A stretch of 64,000 bases of DNA from Temnopleurus reevesii (lineage: Eukaryota > Echinodermata > Echinoidea > Temnopleuroida > Temnopleuridae). The translations under genes were made by a program, and so were the position numbers. Under the pieces are notes generated by a model that saw nothing but the letters and a program-made list of their open reading frames with translations, was not told the origin of the DNA and did not search any database. Position 1 is the stretch's first letter; each line of letters opens with the position of its first letter. The stretch is taken from contig BQKZ01000669.1 of NCBI GenBank assembly GCA_036244855.1, positions 1 to 64,000 on the forward strand, given 5' to 3'. Shown piece after piece: positions 24,330 to 35,750 of the stretch.

Positions 24330-25902
24330 GCGAAATATGAGATAATTATTAAGAATTTAAATAGTATGTAAGAGTATAGGCCTATATTGTGGTTATTTTG
24401 GGTTCTCGTTTTGTCCTTGCAGCTGTCCCGTATGTGTATACCGCTTCGAAAAACCAATAAATGAACGTGGCACATTTTTCTAGAGTTCAAAACCTCCCCC
24501 ACGGTCCTGAAATCTGATAGACCTCCGAGAGAAGAACTTTGGGGACCTTCTGTCTCCACTATGACTTTCCACTGCCGCGTCAAAGCAAGGAGCTCAAGGA
24601 AACTTTTACATACGAAATAACGACAGAAACTATCTTTTATGTCAAAGATAATTACGACTGAAGAGACATGAAATTATTGTAACAACTTGCAGTTGTGCTT
24701 CTCGGAAGCCGTCACCGTTAGTCATTGCATGGGACTATTGGCCAACGATGTTGACACTGGACTCCCATTGAAATTGTTATGCACTCATCGTGGGATCAGG
24801 TCTGTTTCGAGTTTGTTGCGAAGGATACCATTAATTTAGATTGTGAACTCCCAATTTTGTATGCGATGTCAAGGATGATGTGGTTGTGAATGGTATTGTG
24901 GAGGTAAACAGACAGAGTGTACATGATCCGAGAGTCTGGCACACGCTTGGAGAGGAAATATGAAAACGGGAAAACCGTTATCGATTTACTTCGTTTTGAT
25001 CAGCAAAATTCGACTTGTTATAGTAATTTCCAAAACTAAGATTTTATTTTTAAATGACACTTTGACATCATGCATTATAGTTTCAAATGATTGTAGAAGA
25101 TCTCGAACAAAATATCGACTATAAAATATAATTGGATATTTAATCGCTTTGCCCTACCCAAAGAATCATAGAACTTTTGAATATTGTGATAATAAAAAAT
25201 ACCAAATCAGTTATGATCATATTGGTTTCAATAATGATACAATTGGATAGATGACTATTCTCACTTTGCCCTCACGAATCTAATGGCCTGAATTGATGAA
25301 CCACAGAAAATGTCTACTGAAACTTTTTAGATTAACTCGTAACCAAATCGGTTCAATCTTGATACATAGACCTACATCCTCGAAAAGTGCTCTACACAAA
25401 AAGTGCTCTACATATACCAATAGCCTACTAAGTAGTTCCCATAGAACTGTAGTAATATTGTAGCTACAGGCTACTCTTCCCCTGCTCAAGATCTCAGTGC
25501 ATATCAGTATGGGAAGTTGAAGAGTCCAACTTCTCCAATTTTCACCGATACATGCCGGTAAATTCTTCACAAGGTCTACTTATAAAGGTTACTGAGTTTT
25601 CCCAGCGGGTTTTCCCCCAAGTGCCCTGGAAGGTTCGATTCAGCACCCCATGGGGCCGTGTGCCCCTCAAGCGCCCTCGCTCTCAAAAATATCTAGTCTT
25701 TATTTTCAGAAACCGTTTCCCCATACTGATGGAGAGATAATGGATGACTACGTCGATACTGTACTTTTCGTCAGAGTGAACGAACCTACTTTGAGTTTGT
25801 TCCCGGTCCTAACCTTCCCTTGGACATATGCCCTTCTGAAGATCACTCCCTAAAGGAAAATAATGTCGTATCTAATATCAATTATATCTTCATAGAAGTC
25901 AT

Positions 25903-26133
25903 CACAGTGAGCAAAAGGGACAAGGGAATGTGAAAAAAATAATTAATCAAACCTCAAAAGCACAATAGAAAGTGGTTTCCATATTTATTCATTGAACATA
26001 TGTGGCACCGGTTCATCATTTCTCCCTTGACTAAGAGAGAAGGAACTATACTTTGTGTGCATTTACCTATTGTGATTGTTTGAATCGAAATATTTCACTT
26101 TGTCCGAACCATTTGTCCGATCTGTTCACAGTG
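25903..26133. mobile_element. MITE family B, copy 2
   Basis: CACAGTGAGCAAAAGGGACAA at the left and, inverted, TTTGTCCGATCTGTTCACAGTG at the right, 231 bp apart. The body resembles 2246-2493 (TTTATTCATTGAACA, CTTTGTGTGCAT.TA.CTA.TGTGA). Confidence 0.7.
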
Positions 26134-26463
26134 TAATTGTTAGATTTTGATAGAGTCGCTCTGAAATCATGCGTAGCCCATGTTTCAGTATATATCATAT
26201 TATCTTTACGACCACTGAAGAACAAATGTACCTCGTTTCCGTTGCCTCGGAGAGCAGACTAAAAAGTGGAAGAAAATTATCAGACGAGACAAAATTGTGC
26301 TCAAGACGACGTGAGAAAGATAAAAACCATGTCTGTGTCATTACATTTCTGCTTTGTTGCGAATTTCGTTACTCTGCATGTGATTATTTCAACTGGCTTT
26401 GGTTACTGAGCGAATCGGTGTGATGTGTGTTCCGGAGTCCACGAACCTGGGATGTCGTGGGAC

Positions 26464-26700
26464 GTCTAGACAAATAGCATTCCTAATTTAGCAGTGTTGC
26501 TGTCATTCAGCAACAGTCAATCCAAGTTTACCTTGCCTTATTCTTTCCAATGTACTTCAGGCTCATCTGATGTGGGTGGTTGCTGAAGCCTGCTTGAAAC
26601 CAAGTTTCCCTAAAATTGTAGAGATGCCAAACGATTCGGAGCATGTATAAGGGTAAAATCAAAATGTGAATATTGCAACGGCTGAACAAAAAGGGAACAA
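26464..26700 (+). repeat. Tandem unit, copy 1 (no insertion)
   Basis: A roughly 240-bp unit starting GTCTAGACAAATAGCATTCC and ending AACAAAAAGGGA. Copy 2 starts at 26708. The junction GCCTGCTTGAAACCAAGTTTC here shows the state of the site before the insertion found in copy 2. Confidence 0.8.
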
Positions 26701-26707
26701 GACAAAT

Positions 26708-27225
26708 GTCTAGACAAATAACATTCCTAATTTAGCAGTGTTGCTGTCATTCAGCAGCAAGCAATCCAAGTTTGTCTTGCCTAACTCTTTTAAATGTACT
26801 TCAGGTTCAGCTGATCGGATGGTAGTGATTGTTAAAGCCTGCTTCAAGCAAGTCCAGTTGAGGACTCTGTGTTCTGATAGCACCCACCTCTGCATATTCT
26901 TTTACACTGAACACACAATGACTACACAGCACTCAACCACAAAGTCCTTACGTAACCCACTGATCAAGGTTACCCCTCTGATCGCGCCCTGATCAGAGGG
27001 TTATGTAAGGACTCTGTGGTATAGTTCTATGCAGTCCATGTGTGTTCAGTGTAAGAGAATATGCAGAGGCGGGTGCTATCAGAACACAGAGTCCTCAACT
27101 GGACTAGCTTCAAGACAGGTTTCCCTAAAATAAATTTGCAGAGGTGCCAACCGTTCCAGAATGTGCCAGAGGTCAAAATTAAAATGTGAATAACGCAACT
27201 GCTGGACAAAAAGGAGCAAAAAAAT
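26708..27225 (+). repeat. Tandem unit, copy 2, split by a palindromic transposon
   Basis: Same unit as 26464-26700, interrupted between GCCTGCTTCAAG and GCTTCAAGACAGGTTTCC by a 258-bp element at 26849-27106. A following CCAGTGGAGCC-type region is unique. Confidence 0.8.
26849..27106. mobile_element. Palindromic non-autonomous DNA transposon with 8-bp target duplication
   Basis: A 258-bp element. It begins CAAGTCCAGTTGAGG and ends CCTCAACTGGACTA. The two halves pair over nearly the whole length, including TCTGTGTTCTGATAGCACCC and GTCCTTACGTAACCC with their inverses. It is flanked by GCTTCAAG on both sides (26841-26848 and 27107-27114). An 8-bp duplication suits hAT-type transposition. There is no ORF of use; it depends on a transposase supplied elsewhere. 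Confidence 0.88.
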
Positions 27226-27786
27226 TCATGCCATACTCTAAGGCCATTTCTGTAATTGCAGTGGAGCCATGAACCTCTCTTTGACGCAAGTGACCAAAAA
27301 TTTGATTTGGTTCATAATCTTCAAGTCGGGTAACTTGCCAAATGCATTGGGGCCAGTATCTGTGATGCGTGTCACAAAATGTTTGATTTGTTTAATAATC
27401 TTTGAAAGTATTTGCTATCAAATAAACTAAATCCAATTCAATTCAATTCAATTCAGTATTCAAACTAGGTTTTCCCAGTGGCGTGGGGGTAACGACGTTT
27501 GCGACCAAAGATGGTATTTTGAGTTGTTACGCATGGTAGTTTGTTTATTCGTCACTAATTATTCATCAAGGTTTGTCATCACGTCACAAAGCAATGGGCA
27601 TAGATGGTGCCTGGTCCAACCATGGATTTATTTATTTTACTTTTTGTGATTGGCAGAGTATTTCCGAAAAGTTGGAGGATGATTTCCCAGTCAATAGAAT
27701 GATTTACGACCTTACTTAATCCTACTCTCTAGACCCGAACCAGACTAGACCCGAACTTCCCATTTTTTTCATCCATAAATCATCTT

Positions 27787-27921
27787 GGTCTTAGCTATCC
27801 TCTTCATGCTAAGACGTCTTGACTTCTTGCGCCATCCTCGTAACATAGACATGAGACGACTATGGTAAGACGGTGGCGCAAGAACTTAAGACGCCTTGGC
27901 ATGAAGAGGATATCTAAGACC
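27787..27921. mobile_element. Foldback element (GGTCTTAG arms)
   Basis: Left arm GGTCTTAGCTATCCTCTTCA...CTTGCGCCA and right arm TGGCGCAAG...GAAGAGGATATCTAAGACC pair over about 55 bp, with a loop around 27838-27866. About 135 bp, non-coding. Confidence 0.75.
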
Positions 27922-28494
27922 ATTTCGAGCAATCGACCCGAGGTGAAGAAAAATGGAGTACATTTCAAAATACCGCAATAATTTGAAAAATGATATTGCA
28001 CAAACTTATGAAGATGGTATCTTCCAACGAGTTCATCTGGAGTATCTCAATTCTAGTTCATATAAGTCAAAGTTTGTGCAGGTTTGAGTAGGATTTGTGA
28101 AAAGATATATATTTTTAAATGAATGTTTAATGACTAATTAATCCTCGGGAAGGATATCCGTGAGTTGACAGCTAATATGATTATACCTGGGGTGTCAACG
28201 TGATAAGATTTTAATCTATTTTTGTGTGTGTCAATTTCTTTTGTTGTATATACATTTTGGAAAATGGAGAATCAACACTCATCATCTCTGAAAACACATT
28301 ATATCTACATGTTCTATCATATCTAGGGCATTTCTAGTTCGATTAATGTTTTCATGTTTGTTGAATGTTTACAACAAGATGGATACGTAATACAAACGCA
28401 AAGATCAAAAGTCATTCTCTTTGGGTTGCAATTCAAAGCATTCATGGCGAATTACAATGTGCATTTTTTTTTTGCATCACGATTATGCAAGTAT

Positions 28495-28870
28495 GTGTTA
28501 TTTTATTAGGTTGATTTGCATACATATCGAAGGCTGATGACATTTATACATAGACTATAGAGATACGAACATTTATACAACATTTGGAAACAGGCCTAGG
28601 GTATCAGCCAGTGTATCGGACAAAATATATCCTTCTACTAGTATGTGTGTATATTATATTAATTTGCATACTTATCGAAAGCTGATAAGTTATATACCCC
28701 GTTTGGAAACAAGCCTAGTATAGTATCGAACAAAATATATATTCCTACTATCTATATATGCGGATAGTATATCAATTTGCATACGTATCGACCACTGATA
28801 ACTTAAAACCCCGTTCGGAAACAGGCCTAGAATATCGGGCAAAATATCTCTTCCTACGAGTATTGTCATG
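28495..28870 (+). repeat. Three tandem copies of a roughly 110-130-bp unit
   Basis: Each copy contains AATTTGCATAC.TATCGA, CTGATAA.TT, CCCCGTT.GGAAACA.GCCTAG and CAAAATAT.T.TTCCTAC. The copies start near 28507, 28662 and 28770. Confidence 0.8.
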
Positions 28871-29390
28871 TAAGCAAATAAATGTTGACTTTCACAATTA
28901 CAGGCGGGAAAGGACTGTCTACCGGAAGTCCCAGATTATTGCCAGACCACACGCTGTTTAGGTACGGCCAGGGAGTTGAAATTACCCTCCTAAATCGTCT
29001 AAAAATTTACATAAAACCCTTTTACCCTTGACGGTTGATGGACCTAAATGCACCTGACCCAAACCCTCAACTATAACATTGCAAACTATTTTTTTTTTAT
29101 TCACAGATGATAGATTGGTGATGAAAGAATTTATAGAAAGGTTTGGTTCATGAATACCCACTGAATATTTTATTACAACTTCGCCACATCTACCTACATT
29201 GGGTGTACATTGTTATTTCATTGTTCTTGTTACACAAGTGTATTTTTAAATCATTTGTTTTATTTTTTTTATTTTGACAATACGGGATCGATCCTCTTTA
29301 TGTTTAAATTGAGCTCAATTACGATGAATTTTAATTCGTTTCACCAGAGGAAGATTCATGACATGTAGAATCCAGAAGGTCCAAAGAACC

Positions 29391-29420
29391 CCCCCCCCCC
29401 CCAAAAAAAAAAAAAAAAAA
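29391..29420. repeat. Poly-C / poly-A junction
   Basis: About 12 C followed by about 18 A. A similar C-then-A run is at 46228-46266. Homopolymers; the adjoining ORFs are artefacts. Confidence 0.85.
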
Positions 29421-31419
29421 CCTCTGGCCTGCACCCCTTCCTATACCCCTCCTCATCCGTAAGCGTAAATGTACCGCTCCTTCTTTTGTCCTCCCCCTCC
29501 CCAAGACCCTCCGCCCCATTTTGAATTGGGAGGATCCGATCCAATTTCTGAACCCGCCCATTTTGTTGATATTTCTCCTCTATCAAGAATTTCCATATTA
29601 TTTTCAATACTATGAAATGATCAATATTCTTTGGTCATTGATTATCAGGATCTCCTCAGAAGCTAGCAGCTTCATTAGTTAGCCTCATCGTCATCTTTAA
29701 GATTTACGCTAATACCACAATATTGTGTACTTTCCCGTTGACCCCTATTTCGTTAGAGGTGTCAACAATGATAATAGTAACACTTTTGACTTGCAGGTTG
29801 TTTAGTAACGTCCAAGGGTTGAACGATTGTCAAAACCAGACTAAATTGGCGCCAATTTGTCCGATCTATGACAGCCCAAGGACTGCTGATACGAACAATC
29901 GGAACTATTCGGGTTTCCTTTACCGTCTGAAAAGGTCAAGCTGAAATAACGTATTGCGATAAATTACGTAATGATATCAGATTGAAGTTCAAAATTGCTG
30001 ACTCCCTAAAAAGAATTGACAATGAGAAAATGTTGGAGGAGACCGGCGTCTTGCCCCCTTGATGCTTTATGACTGACAACTGGAGAATGGATGGGGGCAT
30101 TTTATATTCGCAGTAATCGGGTCGTTAGAATTCCTAGGAGTTTTATCGGTCACATTCGGGTCGAGTATGGGTCATACAATTCGATCAAAATGTGCAGCTT
30201 GTGGAAATAAATCTGGAGGCATGAATATTTGATGCAAAACATTTGAACAAGAATTCAGAAGTTATTCCCTTATATGGTAAGTTGGTCTTCAACGGTTGTA
30301 TGTTTGGTATACAATTGTATTGTACAATTGTATTGTTCACATTAAAAATTCCTCTAGCAAAACAGCAAAAGTTCTACCGTAAAACACACATAAAGCTGGC
30401 ACTGGAACTTAGCTAGTGGGCAATACAATACCTTTAAAACTATAGTGGTGGAAAATATGAGACTCCTAGACCACTCACAACTCAACAAGATATTCATAAT
30501 TTTGCCAAGTGTTCGCCAAAATATGTAAGATAATATATTACGTAACATCATATATAAATCACGAGCACTTTCAAGTATGAAACGTAAATGCACTTTTTCA
30601 TTTCGAGCATATTCTTTCGTTGTACATGTATCAAAGAACCATCCTTCAATCTGTTTGAATTGATGTATTCGTGATAAAGAATTAGATAAGAATATAAAAA
30701 GGCATTATATTATCAGTCAAGTATAAAAGTAAGCTCAAATTGAGTAGCCTGATGTACCCTTTAGAATTATTGTAAAATATTGCACTTTATTTTAGACAAA
30801 CGTGGGATAATCAAGAACAGGTGATCCGACATTGAGATGTTGAGGTGGATATTTCATGGGTCTGAAGCAAAAGGGTAAGTTCATTCGACAGTATTTGAAC
30901 CTGTTCTCACTGTAATTCTAAATGGACAAACATGTACACTTCAAGTAAATGCAAGCTATAATAAACAAATGTATATCTTCAAAGATGTACGTATCAGTTA
31001 ATTTGCAATTCTGGTATATTGGGCATTTTTAAAATTCATCTAGAAACAGAATTGACGCAATAAAGTACAAACCAAAGATCTCATAACAAATCAAACCCTA
31101 ACTATTCAATACCCTCGGTTCTATGAATGTTAATTATGACTGCTTCGACACATCAGAAAATTATAGGTCCAAATATATTCATGGTAAAATCATCAAACCC
31201 TAGACCAATATTCTGGGACTGATGTACGAGTACAGCGTGTGTATTTCTAGCCTAAACGGGAGAAGATAATCACATTCCTCACCGAGTACACTATCAGAGG
31301 CATTCGTCCTCTGTTGCGCAGATCACAACCTGTCTCCCATAAGTAATTCATTGATAAATTGGACAGGACAGTTTGCAGCGATTGCATCTTTAGAACCGAT
31401 AGAAGCCTTCTACACTTCT

Positions 31420-31690
31420 TCCCTTCTTTGTTCTACATCAAGGCTCGACTTGTAAAAGGCAGGCATCGAAGTAGCAACTGTCTCTTTAACGTGGAGAGAC
31501 CCAACTCCCAATTACGGTCCTGCTGGGAGTAAAGCTAGCAACATCGGTACACGCCGTAGCACATGTAAGAAGGGGTAACATTCTTCTGCAACGCTGGGAC
31601 GGCCAATCAGAGGTCGCAAGAACCCAGGCAGTAGCGAGCAACGTGGCAGACGCTGGTTTTTAAACTTCGCCATGTTTGGTAGAGCAATTA
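31420..31690. other. Non-repetitive GC-richer block in intron 1
   Basis: A roughly 270-bp patch with balanced composition (CCCAACTCCCAATTACGGTCC; GGGACGGCCAATCAGAGG) that has no relative in the window. It contains a CCAAT box in CGGCCAATCAGAG near 31600 and GTTTTTAAACTTCGCC downstream. It could be an intronic promoter or enhancer on the plus strand, but no exon is visible. Confidence 0.25.
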
Positions 31691-32715
31691 TTTTTTTTAA
31701 TGTTTCCGATTGTGATCCATTACTTAAAGAGATTCGAAATGAATAACTTCACAACTTTTAAAAAACAATTTAGGTTAGAACATCTTAATGAACTCATTAA
31801 TTTTCTTTTGATCATTTACAAAAACGTAATCTCTTTAAAATCAGTAAACTAGAATGACAGGCTAATATAAATTCATAGATTGTGATCCTTTAACACCTTG
31901 TGATTTAGACATAACTGGGAAAAAAAAGGCCTGCTAGACAATAATCTGCTGAAATAAAATTGAAAAATAAAAAAGTGTTGAATGAGAAATCCCACATCAC
32001 CAGTCCGCCTGAAATTGCCTTTAAATATGTGAGGTCTAGAAATTGTGCAAGTGGCAGGTTACACATGTGTAATACCAGGGGCGCAACATACCCCTTTCCC
32101 CCTACCAACTGGGTAAAGCTCTATTATGGCCCAAGTAATGACATAAGAGCAGCAAAAATATAATAACAACAGAGTACTTTAAAATACTTCTGAACAATTT
32201 CCCTGGATATAATGTGCTCATACCGAAAGAAATCCATCAATTTACTGCATTATTTCATTTATCGGATCCATTTCGAAGTAATTTCTTTAACTAATTTCCA
32301 ATCAGATACTTGATCTTCAAATACATGTGATGCAACTAAAAACAACTATGTACATTTTCGATGAAGAGTATTATCTATGACACAATATCACAAACAATCG
32401 TCCCCATCCTGATTAAAAGTAACTGGATTACTATTATCAGAGAGGAAAGAGAAATATTTGACACCTAAGATTTTTTGAGAATAGGAAGTGGAAGGTGCGG
32501 TCCAGAATATTTCCGTCAAAGGAACGGCGATAATTAGTTTCACAATTCGCACTATCCAGTCACTACAATTAGAACTAATCAGCAACTAATTAGGCAAGAA
32601 ACGTCGGGACAGGACTGGAAAACGGAAAGGAAAAGGGGACAGGTTGTGAGCAGATGTCGAAGTGTGATATTGTGAAAGGGAGTGATAAGTGTCACTTCTT
32701 GGTTGGAGCCTAGCG

Positions 32716-32880
32716 GGGTTATGTGGCAGTCACACCTACAGGTTGATCCCACCCTGCTGCCAAACTGAATTATCTTGAATTTGACCTCTGCACTATAAAT
32801 TGATGCCTTGTTTAACCGATGAATTTGTACAAAACTACAATTGAGATCGAGAAACATGATGAGTCTTCAAACATCGGATT
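32716..32880. mobile_element. MITE family E, one-ended fragment
   Basis: GCAGTCACACCTACAGGTTGATCCCACCC and ATGAATTTGTAC...GAGATCGAGAAA match the left two thirds of the full copy at 33294-33512. No partner end is seen. Confidence 0.55.
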
Positions 32881-32915
32881 ATATAGGCCTACAGAATGAA
32901 AATTCAAAATTCAAA

Positions 32916-33204
32916 GTGGAGACGCCGTGATGTAGTGGTCGTGACTCTCACCTTTCAACTAGAGGGTCGTAGGTTCGAATCCTACCCATGGCGTCAATTT
33001 CCTTCAGCAAGAAATTCATCCATATTGTGCTGCACTCAAACCAGGTGAGGTGAATGGGTACCTGGCAGGAATATTTATTCCTTGAAATGCCAAGTGCGCC
33101 GCGGATGGCTGCCGGGCTAAAGCCAGAGTATTAAAGCGCCTGGAGCACTCAGCAGAGGGGATACGTGTACTATATAAATTGCATCTATTACTATTATATT
33201 ATTA
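32916..33204 (+). mobile_element. tRNA-Glu-like SINE, full-length copy
   Basis: The head folds like a tRNA: GACGCCG at 32921 pairs with TGGCGTC, the D-arm region is TAGTGGTCGTGACTC, the loop CTTTCAA would hold anticodon TTC (Glu), and the B box is GGTTCGAATCC. The body has CTTCAGCAAGAAATTCATCC, TGTGCTGCACTC, GAATGGGTACC and AAAGCGCCTGGAGC, and an ACTATATAAATTG tail ends in (TAT/ATT)n. It is polymerase III-type and non-coding. Related copies are at 44036, 46465 and 47990. Confidence 0.85.
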
Positions 33205-33293
33205 AAATTGATCAAAATATTTTGATCAATCAAATTATGGTACAATGGCGATGTAAAAGATAACCTTTAAACATTAGATTTTGAACAAACTAG

Positions 33294-33512
33294 AGGGGCA
33301 AGTCACACCCACATGCTGATCCCACCCTTTTGCCAAACTGAAATTCGAACTATGAACTATGAATCAATGAATTTGTACGATGGAGATTGAGAAAAATAAC
33401 AAGTAAACATCCGATTTCAAACAAGATAAGACAGCAATAATTACAACATTGTTGATGCGGTTTGATAGCAGGGTGGGATCAGTCTAATGATGTGACTGCC
33501 CTAGATCCACGC
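33294..33512. mobile_element. MITE family E, full copy
   Basis: Ends GGGGCAAGTCACACCCACATG...GATCCCACCC and GGGTGGGATCAG...TGATGTGACTGCCC are inverted partners over about 32 bp. About 219 bp, non-coding. Confidence 0.75.
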
Positions 33513-34550
33513 ACATGCCGAGTCACAAAAGCCCTCTGCTTTTGGCTTTACATGGGATGGATATTATACGAGAATAGACTAGAAGAACAAGCAAGGGATG
33601 AACTTGCACTTAGGCAGGGGTGAAAGGTCACGAGGGATGCAGGAACACCCATCCGAGGGCGAGGTGGAGGAAGGGCATGTTCATATTGGCGCACCTTATG
33701 CAGTCTTATGAGAACACTGACAGTCTGAACACAAAAGGGATTACAACTTGAAAGATACATATATATAACATAATTATTCTGTTCACTTCATCTTGTCATA
33801 GGGTTAGGTCGATTATAGATAATGTTGTAGGCCAAAGACTGGACGATATTCATTATAACCCTGCAAGCTATTTGAAACATTGCTTTAAAAAGTGCTTCAT
33901 ATATCGGGGACACAAGTACCCCAACAATATTGGAAAGATTCGAATGGTAGAAATTGATTTGGTTCTTGTCTTTCCAGTACTAATATAGATGAAAGATTTC
34001 GGGCTTTTGAGAACATAAATTATTACCACTAATTTACTAGTGATGATATGCCTGCACAACACTACAGAAATGGAAATTGATATAGGAAAGGGGTAAAATG
34101 TGTGCAAGATATATGCCAAGTCTTCTTTGAAAAATCTAATTAAACAAACTGATTAAACAAGGAACTAAATGTTACTTCTTTATATCTCTGATCCTACCAG
34201 TAACCTACATGTTCTGTCCTGTGGCAAATGTAGTTCTGAGTGCGTAAATAACATCATTCATCTTCTAAAAGCCCCAATGGCATTATGGTGAGGGCACATA
34301 TATTATTGCACTCATATCAAATGTACAAATGTTACAACCATGACATTACATTTAGACTATATTCCCTGAACATCAAATTTCCGCTTTGCGTTTTCTACTA
34401 TTATGACATCAAAGGTGATAACAGATAGATTTATTGCAGATTGATACAACCCGTATGGCACTTTCCTCGAGAGCTGGGAGTCATTTGACCTAGTTGTACA
34501 TAATGACATGAAAACAATTTTAAGCCATTTACAATCGTTCAATAACTGAT

Positions 34551-34745
34551 TTCAGACGTTCCAGGGTTAAACGATGAATATCCCCAATGACCGTCTTGGA
34601 GCGCTCAACGCTGTTAGTCCAAACCTCAGACGGGTATAGGCCACATATGGTTCTGATAAACGGGCTCTGCCAATCTCTCTGACTTGTCACATCCCACTTT
34701 TCATCAGGTCCCGTGGTATGCTAACCAAGTCTTTAACCATTCTAA
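34551..34745 (-). pseudogene. Possible decayed coding fragment of unknown origin
   Basis: On the minus strand about 60 codons stay open from about 34721 to the stop near 34540, reading KWDVTSQRDWQSPFIRTI, then CGLYPSEVWTNSVERSKTVI, and ending ERLKSVIERL. The composition is more protein-like than its surroundings. There is no initiator, and neighbouring frames are also partly open. I do not recognise the family; a degenerate retrotransposon 3' end is the likeliest alternative. Confidence 0.2.
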
Positions 34746-35319
34746 GCCCACACTCGAAAGAGACTGGGTTTTGAATTAACGCTGCGTAAACACATACCTT
34801 AATTACGGGACCTCACTTTATCCCCACCGGCCCCACCACCCCTCCCATCGCCCTTCACCATACCCCCATATTAGAGAAATGCGGAGAGTTGATCAAAAAA
34901 TACCGAAGCATATTGGTATTACATTATGGTAGCTATTATTACCCCTTAAAATATGTTTCGATATGTCGCCCCCACATCTGTTGTTTTCTTCAACCTATCT
35001 GTATGCCCATGAAAAATACCACAAATAGTACCTTGCGAAGAATTCTTGTGAGCCTTTAAAATCCTTTAAAACAGCTGACTAGACATAAACATAACAAAAG
35101 TACCCCCTTGACTTGATCTCTCCATCGAATCCCTTGATAGCTTTTTAAACATCATAATTTTTCTTTATCCAAACTAAAGACGTGTATTATCCCATTACCA
35201 TATACACGCATCATAATGACTTGATATATGACTGACTGTGTAATGTGAGAGATATCAACCTTCCCATCCCTAAAAAAACGGAGATGTTTTCATCGTAAAG
35301 TTACCACCAGAAAGTGACG

Positions 35320-35570
35320 TTTTTACGGTGGATCCATGACCCGGCCCAATCTTTTCTCTCTCTCTCCGCCATGAGTCAAGGCAACAGGGGCAACGCTCCA
35401 CTGCGCTCACTGCTGCTGATGTAGCGAGCGGTCGGGAGAGGAAAAAAAAGTGATGACGCGGCGAACCAATTACACGAGACTTCCCGCTTGCATTAAGAGG
35501 GTCTATCGTTCCTCCACCCCGCTCCTAGCTAGCTGTACTCAATAACGTAACAGGTGAGATATACAAAATA
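35320..35570. other. CpG-containing block in intron 1 next to exon 1
   Basis: Holds GTGACGTTTTTACGG, ATGAGTCAAGGC (AP-1-like TGAGTCA), GTGATGACGCGGCG and a CT run (35356-35370). On the plus strand CGTAACAG|GTGAGA near 35552 is a good donor-like word. An antisense non-coding first exon is possible but unsupported. Together with 35751-36240 it forms the CpG-rich neighbourhood of the start site. Confidence 0.3.
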
Positions 35571-35635
35571 TTACAGGCGTTTATTACTGAATATTACCAA
35601 CATTGAATATGATTAGAATAAGGAAGTTTTCTCAC

Positions 35636-35750
35636 CTGCTGGTAAGGTGACCTGTTTACACACCGCTAATGTAGCGAGAATTAGGACAAGTGCTACCTTC
35701 GTACTGAGTTCCTTCAATAAATATAGGCTGAGGCCTATAGTCCGTTCCAT
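35636..35750 (-). CDS. Fibrillar collagen (COL5A/COL11A-like), exon 1: start codon and signal peptide
   Basis: The first coding exon has ATG at 35750-35748 in good initiation context (CCAACATGG). It encodes 38 residues plus one base. The N-region is MERTIGLSLYLLKELSTK, followed by a hydrophobic core VALVLILATLAV and a polar C-region CKQVTLPA, which is a standard secretory signal peptide with cleavage likely near LPA. It ends at CAG|GTGAGA in phase 1 and so joins exon 2 in frame, giving LPAGTVDFIKEL, the place where mature clade B collagens begin (PVDVLKAL in vertebrates). A two-codon upstream ORF (ATG TCG TAG, 35802-35794) precedes it. No other convincing exon with compatible phases was found between 2963 and 35635, but 32.7 kb is long and an unseen small exon cannot be excluded. 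Confidence 0.78.

Larger units (their letters stand above)
2963..35635 (-). other. Intron 1 of the collagen gene, about 32.7 kb
   Basis: The intron spans from the GTGAGA donor after exon 1 to the CAG acceptor before exon 2. Its content is mostly inverted-repeat elements, SINEs and short tandem repeats, listed separately. Stretches of more than 300 bp where I see no recognisable element are 7200-10800, 14300-15590, 16120-17390, 20130-20680, 21110-22880, 24600-25890, 27930-28490, 28870-32700 and 33520-35310. The length includes two probable false haplotype duplications (about 2.6 kb) and four N joins, so the true allele is likely shorter. Very long first introns are usual in clade B collagen genes. 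Confidence 0.65.

Noticed and set aside
30796..30874. Plus-strand exon between TTTATTTTAG and AAAAGG|GTAAGT
   Set aside because: Splice words are good but all three frames contain stops; at best a non-coding exon.
32916..33000. Functional tRNA-Glu genes at the SINE heads (also 44036, 46465, 48180-48252)
   Set aside because: The heads are mismatched in stems, are always followed by the same SINE body, and lack an immediate terminator.
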